Positions 1-6,824 are shown, counted from the first letter of the stretch. The stretch: DNA of 7,225 bases from Anaerolineales bacterium UBA6668 (GCA_002455215.1 DKKK01000125.1:1-7225), one strand, 5' to 3'. Notes: a model not told the origin generated them from the sequence alone. Numbers and translations are program-made.

Positions 1-471
1 ACTTATTTTGGGTCACTACCTAATAATTTACACGCCGAGGTCCGACAACTTCGCGCTCAGAACAAAGCGCAAGCAGAAACTATTCTGCAATTAACTACAG
101 CCCAGAACGAAGCCAATGCTCGAAGCGCAAGCACCGAATCCGCATTAAACAACTGCATCCAAACAAACGCCACACTCCAAAACAAGGTAAAAACTCTTGA
201 AGCAGAGAAAAGCATTTTAGAAGGCAACTTGACAAATGCTCAAACCCATGCTGATGCGCTTACCAGCGAAAACTCGAATTTACGAAACCAGTTTTTCGCA
301 TTGGCATTTTACCAACAAACCCCACTTATCGAAACGGTCATTACCCCAAAACCCGATAATTCCACTAATCCAGACAACAGTCCAGTTGCAGTGCTTTGGA
401 CACTCACAACCGTGCTGTTTGTAAATATTGTAAAACCATTTATTTCTCGCATACAAATTTTAGGAATGTAA
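1..471 (+). CDS. Coiled-coil protein with C-terminal membrane anchor (5' end missing)
   Basis: I do not recognise a family for this protein. The reading frame is open from the first base of the window and stops at TAA 469-471, giving 156 visible residues; no ATG or GTG is seen in frame, and the first TTG (229) falls in the middle of the coiled coil, so the true start is upstream of the window. Visible residues about 10-100 are rich in Gln, Asn, Ala, Glu and Leu with heptad-like leucine spacing, typical of a long coiled coil. Residues about 108-128 form a Pro/Asp/Asn/Ser linker containing PDNS twice. Residues about 129-148 (AVLWTLTTVLFVNIV) form one hydrophobic membrane segment, followed by a short tail SRIQILGM. 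This suggests a tail-anchored protein whose coiled coil faces the cytoplasm, although an N-terminal segment could lie in the missing part. It reads in the same direction as the KAP NTPase gene 115 bases downstream and may be its partner. Confidence 0.72.
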   Translation, partial: TYFGSLPNNLHAEVRQLRAQNKAQAETILQLTTAQNEANARSASTESALNNCIQTNATLQNKVKTLEAEKSILEGNLTNAQTHADALTSENSNLRNQFFALAFYQQTPLIETVITPKPDNSTNPDNSPVAVLWTLTTVLFVNIVKPFISRIQILGM

Positions 472-485
472 TTTCCACTCATCAA

Positions 486-526
486 TCGCACTTGTCTAAT
501 AGAAAACAACTGCTAGGCAAGTGCGA
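486..526. other. Strong hairpin in the gap upstream of the KAP NTPase gene
   Basis: TCGCACTTG (486-494) is exactly complementary to CAAGTGCGA (518-526). The pairing continues inward through one T-G wobble (495/517) and three more pairs, giving 13 bp closed by a 15-base loop (499-513). It lies 15 bases after the stop of the coiled-coil gene and about 60 bases before the KAP start. No T-run follows on either strand, so it is not a classical intrinsic terminator. It could stabilise the 3' end of the upstream message, reduce read-through into the KAP gene, or be a dispersed palindromic element. Confidence 0.6.
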
Positions 527-576
527 ACCGCTCAAAAAACGAACTGATATTTGAAAAATTTTTTATCTTGGGTATT

Positions 577-582
577 GGAGGG
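577..582 (+). promoter_or_regulatory. Ribosome binding site that sets the KAP start
   Basis: GGAGGG lies four bases before ATG 587. It is a near-ideal Shine-Dalgarno sequence and favours ATG 587 over the in-frame TTG at 551, which would add 12 residues and has no such site before it. Confidence 0.75.
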
Positions 583-586
583 TCTT

Positions 587-2200
587 ATGTCTGTTAAAAA
601 TATTGCTCTGTGTATCCAAAAAGGTTGCCTTTTAATGAGAAGACATTTTCTTTCAGGGGTATGGTGGCAAGGCAGTGCTCTAGGATTGGCAATTACTTAT
701 TTTTCAATTATTTATAAACTTAACGATAAAATAAAAGTTCGGCTTGAAGACGGTCTGGGTCCATTCATTATCATCTCAATTATTTCAGTGTTTTCAGGGT
801 TATTTTGGTTCGGGTGGCTAGTTAGCAAAGATTTTGAGAAATACAAAAAATTTCTGTCTATCTTAATTTATAGTTCTTTAATAGCCAGTATTATATTTTG
901 GGCAGTTAAACCCTTTAATTTTTTTTCATTATTAATTAGTTTGGTTTTCCTACTTGCAATTTCTTTGATGTGTGTATATTCGCATTTCAAAAGCAACAAA
1001 AAGAAAAAGGTTAGTATACCTAAACCTGATATTAATGATATTCTAGGAAGAACAGGTATTGTAAACAAAATCAGCCAACTATTAACCACGCCAGAAAATA
1101 TCTACCGTGTGATTGGTTTTGCTGGTAAATGGGGTAGTGGCAAATCATATGTAACTCAACAAGTAAAAATCTCGGTAAGCCAGCCTGAGAAAAAAATCTT
1201 TTGGGTTGAATTCAATCCGCAAACTGTCTCAAAAACAATGGAAAACTCATTTGAGAGATTATTTGAGTCGTTGTATAAAACAATCATCTCAAGCATACCT
1301 GACAGCGATATTTACTTGCCTTCAGAAGAGTTTTCGGTATTCCTTAAACTATTAGAAAAAATACCATTCCCAAAAGAAATATTTAACGCTCTCGTTTCTG
1401 GATGGTTACAAGAACGAGAAAAGGCGGACGATATTTTCCATAAATTAACTAAACTTATGGAAAATATAGCCCAATTAATTATCATAGTTGACGATGTAGA
1501 AAAATTGCAAGCAGACGAAATTATCAACATTTTCAAACTAATTGAAGCTTATCAAGGTATACCGAAAATAAAGTTTTTAATTGTTTATGATTGGGAAGAT
1601 ATAAAAAATAAATTAGTTGAAGCAAAGGTAATAGATACGGAAAAATACCCAAGAAGATACTTAGATTATATCGAAATTCTTCCGCCTGGCGAAAAGACTA
1701 GCCCATCTAACCACTTATTCAGTTATACTCAATCCAAGTTTCCCGATGATAAAGAATTTATAGAATCTTCCCATTTTCAAAATCTAGAGCAATTACTAGA
1801 AACTAATACCATTACCATTGGGGGAGCACTAAAGATACAAAATCATATTGAGCACAAGTTGGAAAAACAAAGAAACACGCATCCTTTTGATTTGGCGGTA
1901 TTGACCATAGTAGAGCATCTTTACCCCCATTTGTATTATCTAATTTCTCAGCATGGCATCGCTTTAACTACGAAGTATAGAATCAGGGATGTGAAAACCA
2001 ATTTGAAACGATTGAAAAGTAAACATAAAATTTCACGATGGGAGGTTGAGTGGCTTAAACTTTTATTTGTTTCGATTGACCTAAATGATGATGACGACTT
2101 ACCGCGTGATGATGGGAAAAGCATTCGAGAAATAGCACAACGCGAATTGGGTATTGAACGTTCCGAATGTTTTAATTCTTACTTCATTCCTAACCCCTAA
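587..2200 (+). CDS. KAP-family P-loop NTPase with four N-terminal membrane segments
   Basis: A 537-residue protein that matches the layout of the KAP (Kidins220/ARMS-PifA) NTPases of the STAND/AAA-like P-loop class. Membrane segments lie at about residues 29-45, 57-79, 89-107 and 110-134, followed by a basic stretch (KSNKKKK) that should face the cytoplasm. The NTPase domain begins near 150. Walker A is GKWGSGKS (180-187) with catalytic Lys186. Walker B is LIIIVDDVEKL (297-307) with Asp302/Asp303. A further strand, KFLIVYDWED, lies near 329-338, and YLDYIEILPP near 358-367 resembles the conserved KAP segment after that strand. The C-terminal third looks helical and carries an acidic patch (DLNDDDD, about 498-504). 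Membrane segments placed before the P-loop rather than inserted in the domain are a noteworthy arrangement. In bacteria KAP proteins occur in mobile regions, and the F-plasmid PifA blocks phage growth, so a defence role is possible here. The gene is AT-rich with many AAA, TTA and ATT codons, unlike the GC-richer operon next to it, which suggests transfer. The KAP assignment is fairly sure; the role is inference. Confidence 0.83.
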   Translation: MSVKNIALCIQKGCLLMRRHFLSGVWWQGSALGLAITYFSIIYKLNDKIKVRLEDGLGPFIIISIISVFSGLFWFGWLVSKDFEKYKKFLSILIYSSLIASIIFWAVKPFNFFSLLISLVFLLAISLMCVYSHFKSNKKKKVSIPKPDINDILGRTGIVNKISQLLTTPENIYRVIGFAGKWGSGKSYVTQQVKISVSQPEKKIFWVEFNPQTVSKTMENSFERLFESLYKTIISSIPDSDIYLPSEEFSVFLKLLEKIPFPKEIFNALVSGWLQEREKADDIFHKLTKLMENIAQLIIIVDDVEKLQADEIINIFKLIEAYQGIPKIKFLIVYDWEDIKNKLVEAKVIDTEKYPRRYLDYIEILPPGEKTSPSNHLFSYTQSKFPDDKEFIESSHFQNLEQLLETNTITIGGALKIQNHIEHKLEKQRNTHPFDLAVLTIVEHLYPHLYYLISQHGIALTTKYRIRDVKTNLKRLKSKHKISRWEVEWLKLLFVSIDLNDDDDLPRDDGKSIREIAQRELGIERSECFNSYFIPNP

Positions 2201-2218
2201 AACCACCCACCCTACCCC
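2194..2218 (-). other. G-rich tract at the convergent gene junction
   Basis: On the minus strand this stretch reads as G-tracts of 4, 3, 3, 2 and 4 separated by TA, T, T and TTTTA. It covers the stop codons of both convergent genes and the 11 bases between them. If the GG is treated as part of the loop, it gives four runs of three or more G with loops of 2, 1 and 8, which is slightly outside the usual quadruplex rule. No hairpin-plus-T-run terminator is visible between the two genes, so this tract is the only candidate stop or pause element there. Confidence 0.35.
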
Positions 2219-3753
2219 ACATCAAACTGCACACCCTGCGCCAGTGGCAAGGCGTTGGAATAGTTGATAGTGTTGGTGACACGGCGCATGTAATTTTTCC
2301 ACGCATCCGAGCCGGACTCGCGCCCGCCGCCCGTCTCCTTCTCACCGCCAAACGCCCCACCAATTTCTGCCCCACTCGTGCCAATGTTCACATTCGCCAA
2401 GCCACAGTCTGAACCGGCGGGCGACAAGAAAAGCTCTGCTTCCTGCAGATCGCGGGTAAAGATAGCACTGGACAAGCCTTGCGGCACACCATTTTGCAAT
2501 TCAATCGCTTCTGCCAGCTCACGATAAGGTACAACATACAAAATGGGAGCGAATGTCTCCTGTTGTAGGATGGGGGCATCGGCTGGAATGCGCACCAATG
2601 CCGGGCGCACATAATAGCCAGCGGCAGGCACGCCCTGCGTGTAGCGTTCCCCGCCTTGCACCACCTGCCCACCTTGTGCCACCGCTTGCGCGAGTGCGTT
2701 TTGCATCGCTTGGTAAGCGGCAGAATCAATCAGCGGACCCACCAACACCCCGCTTTGCCGCGGGTCGCCTACCGACAAGCTAGCATACACCTTTTGCAAG
2801 CGAGCCGTCACCTCGTCAATCAAACTTTCATGCACAATTAAGCGGCGTAAACTGGTACAGCGTTGCCCGCAAGTGCCAACTGCGGCAAAGGTAATTGCCC
2901 GCAAAGCCAGTTCAAGTTTGGCAGTCGGCGTGACAATCATCGCGTTGTTACCGCCCAGTTCCAGCAATGCCCGCCCCAGCCGTGCGCCAACGGTTGCACC
3001 GACCGCCTTGCCCATGCGCACCGAACCGGTGGCGCTGACCAATGGGATGTGGTGGTGCGCGGCAATTGCCTGCCCAACAGCCACCTTTCCCACCACCACA
3101 CTGCACAAATCTTGCGGGAGTTCCGGCATACTGGCAAGGGCGCGTTGCACCAAATGCAAACTGGCAAGCGCGGTGAGCGGCGCTTTTTCGCTCGGTTTCC
3201 AAATCACGGCATTGCCGCATACCAAAGCCAGCATCGCGTTCCAAGCCCACACTGCCACCGGAAAGTTGAAGGCGGTAATGACACCCACCACACCGAGCGG
3301 ATGCCATTGCTCCATCAGGCGATGCCCCGGTCGTTCACTGGCAATGGTCAAGCCGTACAGTTGGCGGCTCAACCCGACTGCAAAATCGCACAAGTCAACC
3401 CACTCTTGCACTTCGCCGAGCGCTTCACTGGGGATTTTGCCCACTTCCAAACTCAGCAATTCCGCCAATTCGCTTTTATACTGGCGCACTTCATTGCCAA
3501 TGCGGCGTACCAATTCACCGCGAATAGGAGCAGGGACGGTGCGAAAAGCGCGAAAGGCTTGGCTGGCTTGGGCAGTGACAGCATTCACTTCTTCGGCAGT
3601 GGCACAACCCACCTGCCCCAGGTGTACCCCATCAATCGGGCTATGCACGGCTAAGGGTGTATCCCCACCTGCCCGCGCGGAATCTCCAATCACGATGGCT
3701 GGGAACGGGTGTGCGAAGTCTTGTTGGGGAAAGAAGGTAGTTTGCCAGGTCAT
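2212..3753 (-). CDS. Aldehyde dehydrogenase, ALDH7 (aminoadipate semialdehyde dehydrogenase) type
   Basis: A 513-residue cytosolic NAD(P)-dependent aldehyde dehydrogenase. Landmarks in order: AFNFP with oxyanion Asn163, WKPSE with cofactor-binding Lys186, ATGSVRMG (241-248) after the Rossmann fold, LELGGNNAMIV with general base Glu265, GQRCTSLRR with nucleophile Cys299, and ETFAP (399-403). The C-terminal signature GGEKETGGGRESGSDAWK (469-486), followed by MRR and LPLAQG, is the hallmark of the ALDH7 branch (human ALDH7A1, bacterial Pcd/AmaB). That branch oxidises alpha-aminoadipic semialdehyde, in equilibrium with piperideine-6-carboxylate, to aminoadipate in lysine breakdown. Length fits the family, and all catalytic residues are present. 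ATG 3753 is chosen because homology begins just after it and it follows the tgt stop by 20 bases. No clear Shine-Dalgarno precedes it, so translation may depend on coupling to tgt. It is the last gene of the rnj-tgt operon and converges on the KAP gene. Family is sure; the physiological substrate is inferred, since no other lysine-pathway gene is in view. Confidence 0.93.
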   Translation of the reverse strand: MTWQTTFFPQQDFAHPFPAIVIGDSARAGGDTPLAVHSPIDGVHLGQVGCATAEEVNAVTAQASQAFRAFRTVPAPIRGELVRRIGNEVRQYKSELAELLSLEVGKIPSEALGEVQEWVDLCDFAVGLSRQLYGLTIASERPGHRLMEQWHPLGVVGVITAFNFPVAVWAWNAMLALVCGNAVIWKPSEKAPLTALASLHLVQRALASMPELPQDLCSVVVGKVAVGQAIAAHHHIPLVSATGSVRMGKAVGATVGARLGRALLELGGNNAMIVTPTAKLELALRAITFAAVGTCGQRCTSLRRLIVHESLIDEVTARLQKVYASLSVGDPRQSGVLVGPLIDSAAYQAMQNALAQAVAQGGQVVQGGERYTQGVPAAGYYVRPALVRIPADAPILQQETFAPILYVVPYRELAEAIELQNGVPQGLSSAIFTRDLQEAELFLSPAGSDCGLANVNIGTSGAEIGGAFGGEKETGGGRESGSDAWKNYMRRVTNTINYSNALPLAQGVQFDVG

Positions 3754-3773
3754 GGGATGCGTGCGGGGTGGGG

Positions 3774-4892
3774 TTAAGTTTGTTTTTGGGTGGGCGTGTA
3801 ATTTGCCAGAAAGGCATCCGCCCACGGTTGGAAAGTACCTTGCTGGATTTGCTGGCGCATTTCGGCGGCTAGGTGAACGAGCAGATGTAAATTGTGGATA
3901 CTGAGTAAACTTGCCGCAAGCATTTCTTCTGCCACGCACAGGTGGCGCAGATAAGCACGGCTGAAATTTTGGCAAGTGTAGCAGGTACAATCTGCTTCGA
4001 GTGGGTTTGGGTCGTTGAAGTAGGTGCGGTTGCGGATGTTCAGCCGTCCGCGGCGCGTCATGGCGGCGTGGTTGCGTGCCAAGCGCGTTGGCAAAACACA
4101 ATCAAAAATATCTATACCCCGCATGACGCCGTTTACCAAATCTTCAGGTGAACCCACCCCCATTAGGTAACGTGGTTTGTCGGCGGGCAATATCGGGCAC
4201 ACCACTTCCAGCATGGCGTGCATATCTGCCTTACTTTCCCCCACCGAAAGCCCGCCAATCGCATTCCCTATCAAGCCCTGACTCGCCACAAACTCGGCAG
4301 ATTGGGCACGCAAATCGGCAAAAGTGCCACCCTGTACAATGCCAAACAGCGCTTGGTCGGTACGTTGGTGGGCGTTTTGACAGCGCACCAGCCACTCATG
4401 CGTGCGGCGCAAGGCAAGCTCGTTCATGGCGCGGTCATACGGTTCGGGGCACTGGTCAAATGCCATGATGATGTCTGCGCCCAGCGCATTTTGGATGTGT
4501 GTAGCACTTTCGGGGGTAAAGCGATGCATAGAGCCGTCTATGTGGCTCTTAAAGGTGACGCCGTCATTGTCCTTTTTGTTGATGCCGCTCAGTGAGAATA
4601 CTTGGAAGCCGCCGCTATCGGTCAGAATCGGGTTATTCCAACGCATAAAGGCGTGCAAGCCGCCCATCTCGCGCACTAGTTCGTGACCGGGGCGCAGATA
4701 GAGATGGTAGGTATTGGAAAGCACCAAAGACGCGCCCAACTCTGCCACTTGAGCAGGCGTGAGCGCCTTGACCGTGGCTTGTGTGCCAACCGGTGCAAAA
4801 ACTGGGGTAGGAATCACGCCATGCGGGGTGTGGAATGTCCCTGCTCGGGCATTGCCATCTAGCGCATGGCGTTCAAAGCGAAAATCAGACAA
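3774..4892 (-). CDS. tgt: Bacterial queuine tRNA-ribosyltransferase (tRNA-guanine transglycosylase)
   Basis: Tgt (EC 2.4.2.29) exchanges guanine 34 in the anticodon of Asp, Asn, His and Tyr tRNAs for the queuosine precursor preQ1 in the cytoplasm. The 372-residue protein has the normal bacterial length and a complete active site: DSGGFQVFS with Asp92, GIVQGG (184-189), GGLSVGE (213-219), and DIFDCVLPTR with the nucleophile Asp264. The zinc site is CTCYTC (Cys302, Cys304, Cys307) with His333 in SIHNLH. The start is TTG at 4892: no ATG, GTG or TTG lies in frame between it and the in-frame stop at 4910-4908, and the family N-terminus (FRFERHALDGNARAG) begins directly after it. A weak GAAGG lies 11 bases upstream. 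It sits 20 bases after rnj and 20 bases before the ALDH7 gene, so it is probably the middle gene of one transcript. No preQ1 riboswitch or other queuosine gene is visible. Confidence 0.97.
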   Translation of the reverse strand: MSDFRFERHALDGNARAGTFHTPHGVIPTPVFAPVGTQATVKALTPAQVAELGASLVLSNTYHLYLRPGHELVREMGGLHAFMRWNNPILTDSGGFQVFSLSGINKKDNDGVTFKSHIDGSMHRFTPESATHIQNALGADIIMAFDQCPEPYDRAMNELALRRTHEWLVRCQNAHQRTDQALFGIVQGGTFADLRAQSAEFVASQGLIGNAIGGLSVGESKADMHAMLEVVCPILPADKPRYLMGVGSPEDLVNGVMRGIDIFDCVLPTRLARNHAAMTRRGRLNIRNRTYFNDPNPLEADCTCYTCQNFSRAYLRHLCVAEEMLAASLLSIHNLHLLVHLAAEMRQQIQQGTFQPWADAFLANYTPTQKQT

Positions 4893-4912
4893 AAGAACAG
4901 CGTGCCTTCACG

Positions 4913-6556
4913 TCAAACTTCATTGACCACCACAAAAACCAGTGGTTTGCGGCGGGTTTCACTGTAAAAGAAGTCATTCAGGTCTTTTTCTACGCGGCGG
5001 CGCAATTCATCACTGGTGTTGTTCAGTTCGGCGATTTGCACCACGCGGCGGGTGGCAATTTTGAAAAGCTCTTGCGCATCACGCACAAAGACAAAACCCC
5101 GCGAGATCATTTCCGGGTCTTGTACCAACTCGCGGGTGTCCGCATCCACCAGCAGGTTAATCACCACAAAGCCATCGCTTGCCAAGCGGTCACGCTCACG
5201 CAAGACTGCCGGTCCAATGTCACCCACGCCAGAGCCATCCACATACACATAGCCACCGGGCACTCGCTCGCCAAGTTTCATGCCGTCTTCGCTGAGTTCA
5301 AGCACTTGTCCGTTTTCAATGACAGCGATATTTTCTTCTTTCATGCCAGCGGACACAGCCAAATCAGCGTGTGCGCGTAGTTGCATCAACTCACCATGCA
5401 CGGGCATGAAGTAACGCGGACGAAGCAGGTTCAAAATTTCTTTTTGCTCATCGGCGTGGGCGTGCCCAGAAACATGCACGGTTTCGAGTGGGTCATAGAC
5501 CACTCGCGCCCCGCCGCGAATCAGTTTGTTAATCATGCGCGAAACCAATTCTTCGTTACCGGGTATTGGGTGTGCCGATACGACACAAGTATCGCCAGGT
5601 TTTAGGTCAAATTGGGCGTTGTTGCCGTGGGAAATACGCGAAAGAATGCTAGAAGGTTCGCCTTGGCTACCGGTCATCATTAGCACCACTTTGCTATCCG
5701 GCATTTTTAGCGCTTGGTCAAGCGAGATGAGTACATTGTTGGGGTCTTTTAGGTAGCCTAGTTTTAGGCAAACCTTAGCATTGTCCACCATGCTACTGCC
5801 CACTAGCGCCAAACGCCGGTTGGTCTTGCTGGCGGCGTTGATTGCTTGCTGAATACGCGCAATTAAGGAGGAAAAAGTGGCGATTAGGATACGCCCCTGC
5901 GCTTGGCGAAAGACCTTTTCGAATGCTGTGTCAATCACTGCTTCGGAGGGTGTCCAGCCGGGGCTGTTGGCGTTGGTCGAATCTGACAGTAAACACAACA
6001 CGCCACGCCGCGCAAACTCGTTCAGCTTGCCCATGTCGGTTTGCCAGCCATCGGTGGGGGTAGTGTCTAGCTTAAAATCACCCATGTGAACGACCAAACC
6101 AACCGGGGTGGTAATACCAATACCACAAGCATCGGGGATACTGTGGCAAACATGGAAAAATTCCACATCGAATGGACCAATTTTGATTGTGTCTCCAGCT
6201 TTTACACTTTGAAACTTGTTCTTTTCCTTCGATTTATTTGCCACCTTACGTGCCGCAAGCGTCATAGTTAGCTCGGTGCCGTACAAGGTAGTACTAGTAT
6301 TGTCTAGCAAGTTGGGCAATGCGCCAATATGGTCTTCGTGCCCGTGCGTGATGACAATGCCGCGCACCATATCCCACTTATCTTTCAGGTAATTCCAATC
6401 GGGGATAATGTGGTCAATGCCGAACATGTCAAATTCGGGAAACATAATGCCACAATCCACAATTAAAATGTTGCGACCATATTCAAAAACGGTCATATTT
6501 TTACCGACTTCCCCTAGACCGCCAATGGGGATAATCCGAAGTTTTTTTTCTGCCAT
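4913..6556 (-). CDS. rnj: Ribonuclease J
   Basis: A 547-residue metallo-beta-lactamase/beta-CASP nuclease of the RNase J family, which acts as both a 5'-3' exonuclease and an endonuclease in mRNA decay and rRNA maturation. Visible elements: N-terminal IPIGGLGEVGKNM (9-21), metal motif HGHEDH (71-76), further ligands in HVCHS (His138) and HMGD (Asp160), the beta-CASP motifs ATFSSLIARIQQ (226-237) and MTGSQGE (294-300), HVSGHAH (361-367) and MPVHGE (His387). After about 430 comes the small C-terminal domain that helps RNase J dimerise. Length is normal and no key residue is missing. The usual TFASNIHR motif reads TFSSLIAR here, probably a lineage variant. ATG 6556 is supported by AGGAG four bases upstream. 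Codons 3-5 contain a run of eight A, a possible slippage spot. It is the first gene of the rnj-tgt-ALDH7 operon and is preceded by a long, highly structured non-coding stretch. RNase J instead of RNase E fits Chloroflexota, Gram-positive and related lineages. Confidence 0.97.
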   Translation of the reverse strand: MAEKKLRIIPIGGLGEVGKNMTVFEYGRNILIVDCGIMFPEFDMFGIDHIIPDWNYLKDKWDMVRGIVITHGHEDHIGALPNLLDNTSTTLYGTELTMTLAARKVANKSKEKNKFQSVKAGDTIKIGPFDVEFFHVCHSIPDACGIGITTPVGLVVHMGDFKLDTTPTDGWQTDMGKLNEFARRGVLCLLSDSTNANSPGWTPSEAVIDTAFEKVFRQAQGRILIATFSSLIARIQQAINAASKTNRRLALVGSSMVDNAKVCLKLGYLKDPNNVLISLDQALKMPDSKVVLMMTGSQGEPSSILSRISHGNNAQFDLKPGDTCVVSAHPIPGNEELVSRMINKLIRGGARVVYDPLETVHVSGHAHADEQKEILNLLRPRYFMPVHGELMQLRAHADLAVSAGMKEENIAVIENGQVLELSEDGMKLGERVPGGYVYVDGSGVGDIGPAVLRERDRLASDGFVVINLLVDADTRELVQDPEMISRGFVFVRDAQELFKIATRRVVQIAELNNTSDELRRRVEKDLNDFFYSETRRKPLVFVVVNEV

Positions 6557-6560
6557 CGGG

Positions 6561-6565
6561 CTCCT
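6561..6565 (-). promoter_or_regulatory. Ribosome binding site of rnj
   Basis: AGGAG on the minus strand, four bases before ATG 6556. It lies six bases downstream of the small hairpin at 6572-6586, so that hairpin leaves it free unless the fold extends. Confidence 0.7.
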
Positions 6566-6571
6566 GTCATG

Positions 6572-6586
6572 GACTCATGCTGAGTC
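6572..6586. other. Small hairpin next to the rnj ribosome binding site
   Basis: GACTCA (6572-6577) and TGAGTC (6581-6586) pair perfectly around a three-base loop. On the minus strand the stem ends six bases before AGGAG, close enough to influence ribosome access or to shield the message from nucleases. Confidence 0.5.
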
Positions 6587-6594
6587 TCTAATAC

Positions 6595-6665
6595 GATATT
6601 GGGCGCGGCTCAGAAATACGTCTTTTTCTTAAAGGAAAACGCTCTTTTTATACATGCCCAATATC
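6595..6665. other. 10-bp inverted repeat enclosing an inner hairpin
   Basis: GATATTGGGC (6595-6604) is exactly complementary to GCCCAATATC (6656-6665). Inside lies a second, AT-rich hairpin: 6623-6628 with 6634-6639 around a five-base loop, and 6619-6620 with 6640-6641 across a two-base bulge. The outer stem would close a domain of about 70 bases, 40 bases upstream of the rnj start. Confidence 0.55.
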
Positions 6666-6676
6666 AATGGGTTGAC

Positions 6677-6755
6677 CGATAGACTTTCAGGGCAGGCAAA
6701 CTTCACTGCGAGCAGGCTGCCCCAGTGAAAGAATGGATGCCTAATGAGTCTATCG
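6677..6755. other. Nested multi-stem element with an alternative pairing
   Basis: Three stems are nested: CGATAGACT (6677-6685) with AGTCTATCG (6747-6755), AGGCA (6694-6698) with TGCCT (6738-6742), and TTCACTG (6702-6708) with CAGTGAA (6723-6729). A GC-rich alternative, GGGCAG (6690-6695) with CTGCCC (6717-6722), crosses the innermost stem and uses two bases of the middle one, so it cannot form together with the full nested fold. This is the best candidate in the window for a folded RNA domain or a two-state switch. It matches no RNA family I know. Confidence 0.5.
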
Positions 6756-6770
6756 TGAAATGAAAAACAC

Positions 6771-6792
6771 ACTTGAATACACTGATTCAAGT
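6771..6792. other. 8-bp perfect hairpin
   Basis: ACTTGAAT (6771-6778) and ATTCAAGT (6785-6792) pair perfectly around the six-base loop ACACTG. It starts 16 bases after the nested element, as the next stem in the series. Confidence 0.5.
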
Positions 6793-6824
6793 AGGAATTG
6801 TATATCCAACTCGGATAGGAATTG
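6792..6824. repeat. Direct repeat TAGGAATTG, two copies 24 bases apart
   Basis: TAGGAATTG occurs at 6792-6800 and 6816-6824. The bases between contain a short 5-bp hairpin, TATCC (6803-6807) with GGATA (6813-6817). Confidence 0.4.

Noticed and set aside
229..471. 80-residue protein starting at TTG 229
   Set aside because: The frame is open to the window edge and the coiled coil continues upstream, so this is the 3' part of a longer gene.
551..586. TTG 551 as the start of the KAP gene
   Set aside because: There is no ribosome binding site before it, whereas ATG 587 has GGAGGG at ideal spacing.
2863..3904. Long plus-strand open frames (263 and 343 residues) opposite the ALDH gene
   Set aside because: They are antisense to a gene with every catalytic motif, show no domain, and arise from its codon bias.
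2212..4101. 629-residue version of the ALDH gene extended upstream
   Set aside because: The extra 116 residues overlap tgt in another frame and have no ALDH similarity; family similarity begins just after ATG 3753.
4835..5380. 181-residue plus-strand frame opposite the 3' end of rnj
   Set aside because: It is antisense to clearly coding rnj sequence and has no recognisable motif.
6690..6729. H-type pseudoknot from GGGCAG/CTGCCC and TTCACTG/CAGTGAA forming together
   Set aside because: The two 3' arms are directly adjacent with no linker, so the loops are too short to span the helices; better read as alternative folds.
6738..6761. Hammerhead-like words (CTAATGAG followed by GAAA)
   Set aside because: The core needs CTGATGA and a stem II before GAAA; the G is replaced and no stem II fits.
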